From Gnetum montanum (taxonomy: Eukaryota > Streptophyta > Gnetopsida > Gnetales > Gnetaceae): a stretch of 64,000 nt of DNA. The notes under the pieces are model-generated. The model was not told the origin of the DNA. It saw only the letters and a list, made by a program, of their open reading frames with translations, and did no database searches. The DNA lies in the NCBI GenBank assembly GCA_015680685.1, contig MNCI01000665.1:130707-194706 (forward strand), given 5' to 3'. Below are positions 22,110 through 34,182 of the stretch, piece by piece. Position 1 is the stretch's first letter. Each line of letters starts with the position of its first letter. A program made the translations under genes and the position numbers.

Positions 22110-22640
22110 TCCACTAATACAATATCATCTACAAATAGCTTAAACTAAGAAATTCATTGTGTATTTCCTTGTTAAAATAAAAAATGAAATTTAGTTATGA
22201 TATTAGTTAATTCATCCATAACAATAGTAAAGAAATAAGGGTCAAGTACAAACCCTTGATGTAGATTTTACAATGACCGAAAAAATCAATTGTCATTCCA
22301 CAAGTTCTAATCTTATTAGGAGCTCCATACATGTTTTGAGGGTTAGTTTTTCTCATGCCCTTTGGCCTTTCTTCATTTATTGCCTGTGTGTAGTTCTTAC
22401 TATTATCCAAGATCAAGGTAGCTTGGAATGACTTTAATATATTTATCAGGGATATTTTTTAATTTGTAAGACCCACTCAATAATATCTTTGTCCACTTTA
22501 TCATATGTTATTCCAAGTTAATGAAGGTCACATATAGATTTTCTATAGGTTTCCTGAATTTCTCTATTAGTTATCATATCAAGAAAATAACCTTTTGAGT
22601 AGATTTTACTAGCATAAATTTAGTTTGTCTCTTTGCTATT
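22110..22640 (-). mobile_element. LINE reverse transcriptase relic
   Basis: Minus-strand translation across shifts gives ITYDKVDKDIIEWVL (22535-22485), equal to the KAYDRVPR..WWVL block of plant LINE ORF2. Next comes PNKIRTCGMTIDFFGHCK, then GLYLDPYFFTIVMDELTNII in place of GLHQGSxLSPxLFxLVMDEL (22265-22205), and finally LFVDDI (22135-22115), the catalytic YADD/FADD block. Order and spacing are right for LINE reverse transcriptase. It is non-functional, with several shifts and stops. Confidence 0.75.
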
Positions 22641-22879
22641 ATTGATTCAAGTCAAAGATGTTCTATGCTTTGTTCCAAAGCTTCAAAGTCAACTCATTCA
22701 CTTAATCCTTTATAGTTTGCATAATTTTATGTCTTCTTTGTTCTTGTAATAGAAAACACAATTTAGTACATAAGCTACTAAATTTATGTCTTCTTTGTTC
22801 TTGTAGATGAAAACGATAGTGCTTAGTTTTAAGGTATTTTTTGATTCTTTAAAATTTTATTATATAATTTTATTAACCA

Positions 22880-23290
22880 TGAAGACATGCTACATTTGGT
22901 GTTAAATATTGGGCAATACAAAAGAGACATAAATAGCAAATCACTGTGGTACAAATGTGAATAGTAAGATGGATGTTGAATGTTACTAGAAGAGATAAAT
23001 TTCACAATACATATATTAGAGGAGGACTTTGAGTGGCCTATTTCAAATAATTTATAAGAATGGTTTGGGTATGTGTAAAGATAAGATAACAAGCCTATAA
23101 AGAAAGGTTGCTACATCATTATTATAGAAAAGTCCAAAAGAAGATCTAAAAATGTGAGAGAAAACAATTGAAGATGATTTAAAGAAATTGCAAATAAACA
23201 AAAATCTATTTCTTCGTAGAGGTAAATGGTGAAAAAGAACTCATGTAGCGAATCTTATTTTATTTGAAGAAGGCTAAGATGATGAAGAAT
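22880..23290 (+). mobile_element. LINE ORF2 C-terminal relic, opposite orientation
   Basis: Forward translation gives YWAIQKRHK, IVRWMLNVTRRDKFHNTYIR and FGYV, then a KSKRRSKN...FKEIANKQKS block. These are decayed forms of the plant LINE C-terminal sequence (ECWxxKxxxxxKLxVAEMRMLRWM...TRxDKIRNExIR...RWFGHV...RGRPKKTW). The neighbouring LINE RT relic runs the other way, so the two pieces come from different insertions or from an inversion. Confidence 0.7.
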
Positions 23291-24169
23291 TGTATTAACC
23301 ATGAGCATTAGGCCTCTACGCTATGCTTTACTTGGAGCGCTATTCTGTCCAAGTTTTCATGAACAAGGCAATTTTGCAATGGGTTCAGGATTCATTATCA
23401 CGTTCTAGATGAACTTCTCAACTTTAACTCCTATCTTGGCTATATGACATTTCAAAACTTTCAAAAAAGGCCTCATGTATCTTATCAATGCTAAAAATAG
23501 CTATACAAAACCATTTGTAATTGTATTGTAAAACTTAATTTTAATACTTTCATGAATAGAGATTTCTTTCTAAACTAGAGTTACATTTTTATTTGTCATT
23601 ATTCATTGGCGATTCTTGAAAACTTTGGCAATTATTCTCATAATTCATATTCTTGTAGAGTCTCAATTCCTATGATTCTATGTACGAATCGAAATCCCGT
23701 TACCTTCAGATTTCCCTTCAATTGTGTTGGCCATGAGACTTACCTCGTAACTCTTTCCAAAATTCTATCCAATTAATATTTAGTGCAAGAACTTTATTGT
23801 TTTTATCTTAAATAAGGCTATAGTCAATTCATGGAAGGAAAATTCTTCAACCATACTAAAATTTGTTTAGGAGTTAGTATTTACCTTTTTACCATATTTA
23901 ATGAGGTAGTAAAGCATTTCTTTAGAAAAGGAAAATACGAAATGTATATTGCTTATACATTGAAGCAGCATCTCCTCATTAAAATGTTCTTGGTCTTGTG
24001 AGCGCTTCGTTTTCTGACGTTTCCTAACCCTTTCATTTTCTGCCCTTTTGTTTTTAATATTAAAACGTGAACCATAATGGAAGGATGCTTTGAATACCGA
24101 ACAAGAGCTTAATTAGCATTTCATCAAAGGTAAGTTGGAGAAGGCTATGCAAGACTTGCAAATTTTACT
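23291..24169. other. Non-coding DNA
   Basis: No coding domain seen. The 3' continuation of the minus-strand LRR relic (membrane segment and kinase) would be expected here but is absent. Confidence 0.4.
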
Positions 24170-24171
24170 TT

Positions 24172-25848
24172 AGATTGAAAAAAGAGGTATGCTTAATGTA
24201 ATTTCCAAGCTATTTATGGCTTCAGTGTGAATCATCTTAGCTGGCAGTTTTCCATGCAAGGAATTGTGTGACAAATTGAAGTAGATTTGAATGTTGTAGA
24301 GATTTGCCACTTCTGGTGGGATGGAGCCATCAAACTTATTTGAAGAAAGGCCCAGCAGCTCTAAGTTATTACATTGTCCTAACCTGGAAGGAATGGTACC
24401 TGACAAGTTATTATGATCCAAGACTAAATGTCTTAGATTTTTCAGGTTACCAATTGCATCAAGAATTGCCCCCAATAAGTAGTTTGTATTGAAAGCTCAT
24501 ACAGAGTAGAGCTAAGCCTCCCAATTTCAGAGGGTATGCTGCGTTGCAATTTGTTGTTCCCTAGAGTAATTTTTTGAATTTTCTTGAATTCTCCCACCGA
24601 CCCCGAAATACGACTTGTGAGCTTGTTCTCAGACAAATCAAGATTTATCAAGTTTTCCAATTTCCCCAAGGCCTTCCAAGGAATTGGACCGGATATAAAG
24701 TTCCCATTCAAAAGTAGTGTTGACAGGTTGAAGGGGAATGCTTCTGGCAACATTCCCGTTAGCTTGTTGGAGGATAGATCCAGAACATTTAAGCTGGAGC
24801 AATTTGAAAGAGTAGATAAAATAGAAATTGTGGCAGAGCCATCATTTTCAAGACGATTGGACATTACGCTGAAAACAATCAGCGGCAACCTTCCAAGCTG
24901 CAGAGGAACGGCTCCTGTCAGCTGATTTTCATCAAATACAAGTTGCTGAAGATTACTGCAGTTCCCTAAAGATGGAGGAATGCTGCCTATCAGGTTGTTT
25001 CTCTACAAGTAGAGCACAGAGAGGTTTTCCAGCATGCCCAGCTGAGAAGGAACATAGCCTGTAAAAGCATTTTGATGCATGGCTACAGAGCCAGGTACAG
25101 ACATGTTACCAACTGATTCAGGGATGTCACCAACCAATTGAGGATTTTTCGAAAACATACAGAAGTATGAGATTCTTTAGCTTCCAGATTTCTTGTGGTA
25201 ATGTGCCGGATATGGGAGTCTCAGCAATAAACAACGGTTCAAGAGAAGAGAGGTTTCCTATGGAAGAGGGAATAGAACCGGAGAGATTGTTTGTCTTGAG
25301 GTCGAGTATCTGAAGACTGAACATGTGGTCAATGTTGTGAGGAATGTTACATGCAGGTTATTCTGTGCAATTGACAGTATCAGCAACTGAGTAAGGTTTG
25401 TAAATGTGTCAGGAATGGTCCCGTGAAGCCTATTTTGGCATAGATACAAAGTTTGCAGGTTTTTCAAGATGCCTAGCTGGGGAGAAATTATACCATGAAA
25501 TGAATTATTGCAAAGATCCAGGTATGTGAGACAGGATAAATTGCTGAGGGACAGAGATATTGTACCTTGGATTTGCATGCTGTAAAGATCAAGCTTCACT
25601 ACTCTGCCAGCTGAATTGCATTCAACATGACTCCAGTTGCAGTAGTGTATGGAGTTAGGATGCCAATTAACCAAAGCTCCACTAGGATCAGACTGCACCA
25701 TTTTCTTGAATTCAAGCAAGCTTTCAACTTCTTGTTCATGCAATAATTTTGCAGAGTGAAAACTGCCATTCATCATGCAAATGGCAAATAAAACTACATG
25801 CCATACTACAACACTTCTACACAGCATGTTTACTATTGGGATCTCCAA
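24172..25848 (-). pseudogene. LRR receptor kinase relic, N-terminal half only
   Basis: This is a paralogue of the plus-strand relic at 19040-21509, facing it. It starts at 25848 with a signal peptide (hydrophobic VVVWHVVLFAICMM). An LRR N-terminal cap follows (EQEVESLLEFKKMVQSDPSG, then HYCNWSHVECN), then about fifteen LRRs with xxLxxNxLxGxIP spacing. Frameshifts fall near 25330, 25140 and 24450, with a stop in the 25000 area. The repeats in common with the other copy are very alike, for example PWKALGKLENLINLDLSENK here and PWDALSRLENLIELDLSGNK there. After GKLPAKM the sequence diverges and stops at 24170; no membrane segment or kinase follows. Its upstream side is truncated by gypsy LTR sequence near 25945. 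Confidence 0.85.
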
Positions 25849-25944
25849 CTTAAAAGTTGCAGAGTGTTTGGGGTCCCTAGCTTGGAATGCTGAATTTAAA
25901 GACCCACAAGAGAGAGCTCATCTGGCATCATATTATTATTTGAC

Positions 25945-26039
25945 TCAATGACCCACAAGAGTGTTTGGATTACCATTGGGCTACGCGTGAACACCTGTAT
26001 CTTGTATGGTTGCGTGTTGGATTACTTCACCGTTCATCA
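25945..26039 (+). repeat. 3' end of a gypsy 5' LTR
   Basis: It shows the family LTR terminus (caccgttcatca) immediately followed by a primer binding site. Only about 95 bp of LTR remain; upstream is the LRR relic promoter region. The phrase atgacccacaagag appears on both sides of the junction (25900 and 25948). Confidence 0.65.
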
Positions 26040-26059
26040 TTGGCACCGTTGTGGGGAAC
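26040..26059 (+). other. Primer binding site, tRNA-Asp type
   Basis: The sequence ttggcaccgttgtggggaac directly follows the LTR terminus catca. It matches the complement of the plant tRNA-Asp 3' end (TGGCGCCGTTGCCGGGGA) except for a few transitions and one transversion. Athila-type gypsy elements use this primer. It is the best-preserved primer site in the window. Confidence 0.75.
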
Positions 26060-26157
26060 AAGTCAATGTATGTTTAGTAATTGATTTCCCAAAGTTCGTT
26101 CTATTTGCAACACAAAGTCTAACTTCATAACCCTAAGAAAAGCACACTTAAAATAAA

Positions 26158-28640
26158 TGTCTCAAACTATTACATAGCTTCAAACAAGAACACCACATCA
26201 CCTACCAACGAATCACAAAGAAGTAGTGACAGAAGCAAAGAAGAAGAAGACTAAAGTATGCCGATGCAGACAAGGATCTCATATGCTCATCGTGATCCTT
26301 ATTATTCTGATTTCGCATTCATCTTTCATTAGGATGAACAACTTAGGTGTAGAGATTTGCAAGGAAACATTGTTCTACCACTGAAACATTGAGCACCTGC
26401 TATGCTCCAAACTACTCTAAAGGGAATGAAACTAGGTGATGCACTTGAAAAATACCATGAAACCAAATACATGACCTGACCATGTGAACCTATTGATGAG
26501 TAGTTAGGGAAGGACCATGCCATGGAGGCAATACATGAACAAGACAATGGAAAGATAGTCAATTCTATTGTTGTTTTGGAGGAGCTTGATGGAGATGCAT
26601 TCATTGCTGAACAACTCCACCACAATTATAAGTTCTAGACACAAACGCTTATCATTTGACTGGATGAACTTGTTAGGAATAAATCACATTCTAAACTAGC
26701 ATAGATGCTCAATCAAGAGGTAAAAGATTCAAGGCACAAGTAGGACTCAAGGCTAAAGGTTCCTACTAGGTTTCACATAGAAGAACATAAGAGTCATTAG
26801 AGGATGATAAGCTGACACTATTCTCCTATTGCCTTATTTGCATCCTTATGATCATCTAAAGACTCTAATAGAAGGAGGCAAAAGTACAAGGACCATGATA
26901 GGGAAGAGAGGAGAACACATGACCACATGATTTTCATGACCATCAGGACATTTTGACTTAGAGGATGAAGAATATGAGCAACACAGGTGAAGGGATCATA
27001 GAAATCATGAAAGGGATGAGCACAGAAGGGGGTTCTACAATAGAGTGCACGAATTTGATTGAGATGATGAACCCCTGATGGCAACTCATAGCATGATCAA
27101 CATACAAGAAGTTGTTCACATCCCAACTAGGCATGTAAGGGATAGCCAACACAAACGGCTCAACATGGACAACATGCCAAGATTTAAAGGTGGCTATAAT
27201 GCTGATCCACAACATCACCTTCAAGCTTTCCATGATGTTTGCGCCCTACAGAATGTTGAAAGTGACTGGCAAAAGTTAAAGTTGTTTCTCAGAATGCTTA
27301 TGAAGAAGGCAAAGAGCTGGTATAGATCACTAAGACCTAAATCAATCAGATGCAGGAGTACCATGCTCAAACTCTTCAACGATAAATATCAAACTTATTC
27401 AAGAGTGTCTAACTTAAGAAAACAAATCTAAGGATGGAAGCAAGGGACTCATGAGACCCTTGATAGCAATGGGAAAATACTATTCAGTGTTGCATAGATG
27501 TCTAGGCCATGGATTTTCATCAAGAAAACAACTTAGGCACATTGTAGATGGGCTGTGAAGTGAAACCAAAGAGACTCTTGGGATTTATGCCCAAGGGAGA
27601 TTATTAGAAATGATTGTCCATCACATCTAGAGACTAATTGATCAAGTGGCAAAAGAAAAAGGTGAGCTAAGAAAGAGGGAATCAACTGAGGAGTATAACA
27701 GAGACCTATCAATTTGGAAGAGACATGCATGAGTTTGCGATACACAAGAAGAGGAAACTTTGGGTCAAGCCATCCAAAAGAAGACTATTGATTTAGAAAC
27801 TTGTAAATGACATCGCAACCAAAGTAGACAAAATGTGGGATTCTGTTGATGAGAAATTTACAACTACATTAAAGATCGTGGAGGAGGGAACAGAGCAAGT
27901 CTTTGGAAAAGGCAAAGATAAAAGGAAGAAGAAATAGTTTGGATGAAAGGACAAAGTAGCTTTAATGGTTGAGTACTCATACACTAGCTATGAAGGCTAT
28001 ACTGTGTGTCAATACAAATATCCCAAGGGATGTTGTCCAGTCATGGCACATTTACAAGAGATATGGGCATATGCACTTAATCCCAAATTTGTTATAAAAA
28101 AAGATCCTTAAAAAGTTACCTTATCCTCAAGGTAACTACCAACATAACCTCCAACCAATGTACTATCCTAGTGGAGCCTTATTGTAACTATAGGAGCTGT
28201 ATCATCAACATTGGCAATAGCCTCAATCATGCGCCATGCCACCACCACACCAACGGTATCCATATCGGCAACTTGGTCCTTATTGATAATATGTCTAACA
28301 TCCAGTCTCACTAGTAAATGCAACTGTTCAAACTCCACAATATTATCCATCAAAATACCATTGACTGACGCCAGCAAGGACTAATTTAGACTCATACGTG
28401 CATCCACAAGTAGATAATTTTTTAAATCACAATTCAAATCCTTTACCACCAGTGCCACCACCTACTATGCAAGGTGAGTTGCCATCATAATCGCAACAGA
28501 GAAAAGCTACAAGGGTAGTGAACATTTAGATAGAGAATCCTACCAACAACACTAAGGGCCAAATGAAGAAATGTCTTTTTTTTAGGACAAGTCCTAAAAA
28601 GGCTAGTAGAATTAGAGCTTCATCAAGACCAAATTCCTTT
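26158..28640 (+). pseudogene. Athila-like gag relic
   Basis: Gag forms the virus-like particle. A possible start at 26158 (MSQTIT) is soon followed by a stop. The recognisable core at 27130-27430 contains IPTRHVRDSQHKRLNMD, HHLQAFHDVCALQNVE, WQKLKLFLRMLMKKAKSWYR and LFNDKYQTYSRVSNLRKQI, collinear with the gags at 36090-36400 and 38520-38750 and the minus-strand gag. At about 27990-28060 the family motif VCQYKYPKGCCPVMAHLQE appears, with a degraded Pro/Tyr-rich tail after it. No protease or pol follows before the sequence becomes unrecognisable near 28640. Many stops and shifts. Confidence 0.75.
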
Positions 28641-30989
28641 CCCACAAATTCTGTTGACAACTTTACTATGTTGACAAATTTGACATATACGATGCTATTA
28701 TAGTCTCTTCAATTTACTATGTTGACAATTTTGATAAATTTTTGCTAGTGTTGTTATGTTTAAGATGAATAAATGATCAGCATCTATAAGCATTTTGGTT
28801 ATGATCTGCACATTCACACAGTAGAAATCATAATTATTATATGTAGCTTCATATGTTGATGCAAGAATCTTTACTATTCTTACATTTAAACTTTAGATAC
28901 TAACATTTTTGCAAGATAGCTATTTTAGAAATGAACTTTGGTTGTATTTGTGTAATAGAAACAAGTTACAATTTTTGTGTTTTAATAAGATTCAATATCT
29001 CTTAGAGTTCATATTATTAAACTTACCTCCTATTGGTAAAATAGAATTGTTAGATGCATGAAATGGTAATTTGTAAATGATAGATTCTGAAGTTGGCTTA
29101 GTCATGGTTATGTGGAAGTGAATGTGATTCAATAATGCATATATTAGGTTTAAAATACTTTTATTATTGGGTTGCATATTAAGAAATTTCTATTTTTGAA
29201 AAGTATGCAACTCCTCAGAACTCCTTCTGTTGTTAGTTGTATTAGTTTCTCAAAACTCCTTCTCTAATGCAAGTGCAAATGACAATAACCATTATCATTT
29301 CCTTTCATGCCTCATTCTTAGGTAGGCTTACCCATGCTTGACAAGCCATGACTGCATCTAATGTCCAGATTGAGCAATATGGGACCAATATAATTGAAAA
29401 ATTTTAAAATTTAAAGAATTTGACTATTCTATCAGTGGCTTAAGTAACCCTACTCATTTTTACAGAGGTGCTCCACCTGTTCACCATGTTATTGCTGAAG
29501 AACCAATTTATCTTAGATTTTCACACCTAATTTTTTTAGGTAGTATGTTAAGAGGGAACTAATTTGTTGAACATTCAGTCCATAATTGAAAATTGGTCAT
29601 CTATTGATTTTTTGAAACTTATGAATTTTGGTAGAATTATTGAATTATATCATATTAACTCTTGTTTAAACTTTTTTGGTTATCATAGATACAAAGTAAC
29701 ATTAATTAGCTTGCCACATTGTACCTCAATGAAGTTGTAGCTAGCCACTAACATTATAACATGATTGTATTGATTATCAAACTATAATACAACTATTTCA
29801 ACATATAAACAAGATTAGAACTTCATATTTCTCAATACTGCAATCAGTTTTGTGTTTCACTATTTGTATGGTCAACATTTATATGTATATTCAGATACAG
29901 AACACACCCTTGTTCTTACTTTAAGCTCAATAAAACCCAGTCGAATATTTTGCGCATGTAGTGATAGTGCTTCGCATAGGTGTCCCGGAATTTTACCGAA
30001 ATTCTAAACTTTGACAAGTCTATCGTCACTACTTGCAGAAGCATTGATTATCCTAAGACATCTAAAACATTAGGGAGAGAAAATATGTTTTAGTAAATTC
30101 AAATATAAGCAAATTTATGAGGGTGCCACTGAACTGAGTTCACGTCCATGAGATGAGCTTCGTACTTTTGAAAAAAAAATTGTTGGAAGGACAATCAATC
30201 TCCAGTTACATCCAGATAAATTCTTCAAATTACCTAAAACACATTAGATTATTAATATTTCAGTGTCTTTGTAAACCCACGGTGATAGTTTATGGCTTTT
30301 CTGGAACAACATCGCAGACAAGTTTCGATTGTGCTTTATATTTACAACAAATACTTTGATGCAGTATAGAATGAGATTTTACATGGAAACTGTTGTGTAT
30401 TATGCCGGGATATTAGATTTGCTGTAGAGGTGGAATTTTTGTTAGTTTTTCTTATTTTGGGCTCCATTTAAGAACTGAATGTAACTATTGTAATCACCTT
30501 CTAGAACTTGTCCCATCTGTTTGGGCCTTCCCATCCAAATCTCATGTTAATATAAAGACCAAATCCTATGCTGTACCAGCTGTCTGCTTCCATGGAGCAC
30601 TCTGCCTATAACCATAAGGTTGTAGTTTCATGGAGAAATAGGAACAATGTACATTCAGGCTAGCTTAGGTAAACAACTAACTGTCAAAATTTTTATCAAA
30701 ATCTTTTGACATAATAAAAGTTTCCATTTTCAATTTCCAAAATCTTTGGATGTTGTGTTCAGTTGTGAGAAATCCATTTTGTTTTTATGTTCTAATGTGA
30801 TTGCCAAATTTCCATTGTTTTGGTGTTTCGGCTAGAATGATTGATATTGTATCTTTCCTATCTGATTTTTTTTAGCTTGGGTTTTTATCTTTCTTTAAAA
30901 ATGAAAATAGCATGTATTGTAGTATCTGGTAAAATTTTAAAATAAATACTTCTAGATGGAGCTGAATCACTTACATTTTTCATATAGGT
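28641..30989. other. Non-coding DNA
   Basis: No coding domain, no LTR and no clear repeat were seen on either strand. The first exon(s) of the kinase relic that follows would be expected in the right part but were not identified. Confidence 0.4.
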
Positions 30990-32121
30990 GAATGTAAAAT
31001 AATTCAAACTGCATCTCCGACACGTACAAAGCAAAGCTCTACTTGTTCTGGTATTACTTCAGAATTCAGCAACGGGGATGCTTTTATCAGGGATGTAAAT
31101 CTTCTCAGCTAGAATTCAAATAGCACTGCTCTTGTATTCACATATAGTGAACTAAGTCAGTGTACAAAATATTTCTGGCATGATCAAGTTATTGGAGAAG
31201 GAGGTTTTGGGATCGTCTACAAGGATCATTGAGATGAGCATGTTAGAGCAAGTTTAAAATCTATGCCAGTAGCTGTCAAAGTTCTCAATCCTAAGGGCCT
31301 TCAAGGACATAAAGAATGTCTGGTAATTTTCATTGATAACATTTTGGGGGTTGGAATATTTAAATTTTCAGCATTCAAAGTATGTGATTTTGGAATTTGA
31401 AAATGAACTTAATTAAACTGCTGATTTGTGCCATCCAGGCTGAAGTTGTTTTTCTGGGACAACTAAGTCATCCGCACTTGGTGAAACTCATAGGCTATTG
31501 CAATGAAGGTGCACATACGCTGCTTGTTTATAAGCATATGCCTTGTGGAAGTTTAGAAACTCAACAGTTCCAAAGTATGTAGTGCATGTACAGTCCATGT
31601 CAATTACCTTTAAATCCCTTCTTTCAATTTTAAAGCCATTTTGTAGATAAGTATGCACTTTATTGAATGATCCTAAGGATTTTTGATGATTTACTATGGT
31701 CGTTTAACTGCTGAAGTCTGTGTTCCCATACCTTGGTCAGCTAAAATGAAGTTGCCCTTGAAGCAGCTAAAGGGCTTGCTTTCCTACATGGATTGAAGAG
31801 GTCGGTTATCTATTGTGACTTCAAAACATCTAACATTTTGTTGGACATGGTAAGTATCATATATAGAACACCTTTGCTAGTGGTTAAAGCTGATTTGAAT
31901 CATTTTCATTGCTAGAGTTAGAAGTTTACAGCTATGTGGATTTTATTTTAATTTATTTGTTTTGAAAGATTGCTAGCTAAATTATTCTAATCTTGTACTT
32001 GCAGGATTTCACTGTCTGATTTTGGGCTTGCAAAAGATGGACCAAAAGGTGACCAGACTCATGTTTTCACACCAGTAATGGGTGCCTATGGATATGCAGC
32101 TCATGAGTATGTTATGACTGC
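30990..32121 (+). pseudogene. Receptor-like cytoplasmic kinase relic, RLCK-VII type
   Basis: RLCK-VII kinases relay signals from surface receptors inside the cell. Exon pieces in order: about 30990-31322, with FTYSELSQCTKYF and VIGEGGFGIVYK (glycine loop) and VAVKVLNPKGLQGHKECL (lysine motif); 31439-31574, [20 protein letters not shown] then [15 protein letters not shown]; 31741-31859, [13 protein letters not shown] then [15 protein letters not shown]; and 32005-32121, [18 protein letters not shown] then [14 protein letters not shown]. Splice sites GT/AG are present at 31323/31438, 31575/31740 and 31860/32004. Defects include a stop near 31109, a stop in the Gly-loop exon (KDH*DEH), a shift near 31745, a short deletion before LSDFG, and APE changed to AHE. 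YCD replaces the usual YRD. The C-terminal third of the kinase is missing. Confidence 0.82.
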
Positions 32122-33044
32122 TAAGCAGATTTTCAACTGTCTTTTCAAAATCTGGAGCTTTCCTATGAAATATTTATATGTTTGTTTGGGGTTGTAATTT
32201 TCTTTTGCTGCTAAATGAATACATTATGTAAACCAAAATCTTGTAATAGAATTTATTCATGCTGTTGGCTGAACATTTATCTGAAAATATAACTTTAGAC
32301 TCTCTTTGAAAAGTTTTTTGGATCTGCCTAGCCTTGGGAAAACCCAGAGATCTGCCCCTGCTGAGCCGGCCCCTCTTTCCTCCGTCCCTCATTCTCACTG
32401 AAAACCTCTCCCAGCCAAAAACTAAAAAACAAAAAGGAAATTGTTCTGCTCTACGTAGATCTGAAGTACAATAGACCAAACTTAGAGAAAATCCACAACT
32501 TGTTATCCCGGAAGAAGCAGAAAACCCACTGCCCTTGAACCTCTAACAACCCACTAATCCACGGAAACAATTTTTTGTGGATCTGCTAAAAACTAAACAA
32601 AATAGCCAAACGCAACAAAACCTACCTCAAATACTGCAGAACTTTGAAGATCGCTCTGATGGCTGCGGCCTTTTCAAAATGGTGGAAAGTTGGGAAACTT
32701 TCAGAGCGTTGTTACCTTTTCAAAATGGTGGAAAATGTGGCATTGTAAAATAATAACTAAAGGTCTTTGTAAAATTAGTAATCCTAGTGAAACCAACCAA
32801 ACTTAATAAAACTAGTTAAATTAACCAAACTTTGACAGATTGACAGAATGAGATGCATGCATGCTGTTGTTTTAACATGGACATGGCATAAGAGGGTTGG
32901 CATATGCTTTTCCGCTAATATATAGAGCACAACAAAGTTTATGATTGGATGGGTAAGGTTTACCCATATAAAGGGTATCTTACGTATCCGACAAGCTTAA
33001 TTTCTGATAAAAGTTGGCTGAATAGTGTCTAAGAATAAATAGGC
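32122..33044. other. Non-coding DNA after the RLCK relic
   Basis: The block ccttttcaaaatggtggaaa occurs twice (near 32669 and 32716). A minus-strand open frame at 32174-32479 shows no domain. No kinase C-terminus was found. Confidence 0.35.
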
Positions 33045-33150
33045 AGGGGCTTGCAACTTGGAATTTACAGCAGCACACCATTGTTGTTAAACTTATTCGA
33101 AACTTTGGTTTAAGTTTTTAGAAGATAATAAAATAACCCATTATTGTCCC
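33045..33150 (+). repeat. Short dispersed repeat shared with 5075-5190
   Basis: This copy reads ggcttgcaacttggaattta followed by cagcagcacaccattgttgt and a ttttagaagataataaaata block, in the same order as near 5080. It is followed about 190 bases later by a gypsy LTR. Confidence 0.5.
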
Positions 33151-33339
33151 GCCTAACTTTTTTTAGACATTTTGTATTGGGCTGGTTTTTTTTTTCAAAT
33201 CATTTTTTTCAAATCATAAAAACACAGCTGCTTATGGATTTAAAGGGATTTGTGCTTCCTGGATTTTTTATTGCAAATAACAGAAGCATGAAATTGTCCG
33301 TAAGAATCACCATTTGGCAAGTTTTGAGAATGGCCAAAA

Positions 33340-34182
33340 TGTCCATTTCATAGTATTTTTGCTAGCTTCAATATCGGAGCCTTGATATCGCATATCCAAT
33401 ATCAAATCCCATGCTATGTTATCAGATATCTGATATCGCGGGATGTGTGCTGGCCTATAAGTATAACACTTGGGCACACGACTTGAACATAAATTAGTCA
33501 ATAAAGTAGCCAAACTCTTGCAATTTTATTTCATGGTGTTAGAAAATAGTCAATGAGTGTGTGTAGTGTGGATCTAAGTTAGTTGTATGGTATCTTATTT
33601 GAGTGGCAATATACCTGGACACATTCCATGAACAACAATAGGATTGAGATTGATTCTTATTCATTGCAGTAGTTTAACTTAGATTAGATTTACTTTCCAT
33701 GCAATTTACTTTACATGTACTTTGTTAATATTTATGTTTCCATGCATATTAATGAATTGGTGGAATGAGCGCAACTAGTTTCGAGCATAAACACATATTC
33801 GCTTGGTAATCCCAACAACGTTATTACTTGATTCACATAGTAGCATAGTGCTTGGTAATCCTAGTAGTGGATACATGGGTTCAAGACATGTATGGCAAGC
33901 TGGGAATGGATACTCATCACTCGCAGGCTAGTCTAGACTTTACTTTCCATTGTTAATTAGCTTAATTAATTAATTTTTTTATTACCATTTGGAGTAGCAT
34001 AAGGCCAAAATAGCATCAGTTATCATATGCCTCACTTTGGACTTAACCATACGTGACAAAGTTACCATTAGTACAAGTGGGAAGACAATGAACTGCGATC
34101 AAGACATAACGATCTAGATACCACAACTAGTCTCATCCACAGAATTCGATTGAATCGTGCATGAGCACTTGTAATTCGTATA
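33340..34182 (+). repeat. Left LTR of the plus-strand mosaic
   Basis: It starts tgtccatttcatag and follows the right LTR (tgtccactttatga, 41988) through gtggcaat...cctggacacattccatgaa, gcatattaatgaattggtgg, and gcataaggccaaaa to gtaattcgtat at 34181. The last roughly 40 bases, present at 42757-42798, are missing because another LTR starts at 34183. Its U3 has gatatcgcatatccaatatc-type repeats and a possible TATA box (ctataagtata near 33456). Confidence 0.7.

Noticed and set aside
24304-24925. Plus-strand open frames of 62 and 113 codons
   Set aside because: Both are antisense to the LRR relic at 24172-25848 and show no domain of their own.
26329-27233. Minus-strand open frames of 98, 88 and 91 codons
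   Set aside because: They are antisense to the gag relic at 26158-28640; their hydrophobic composition is a by-product of the complement.
32174-32479. 101-codon minus-strand frame with a basic, Ser/Arg-rich part
   Set aside because: No domain, no conserved start context and no second exon; regarded as chance.
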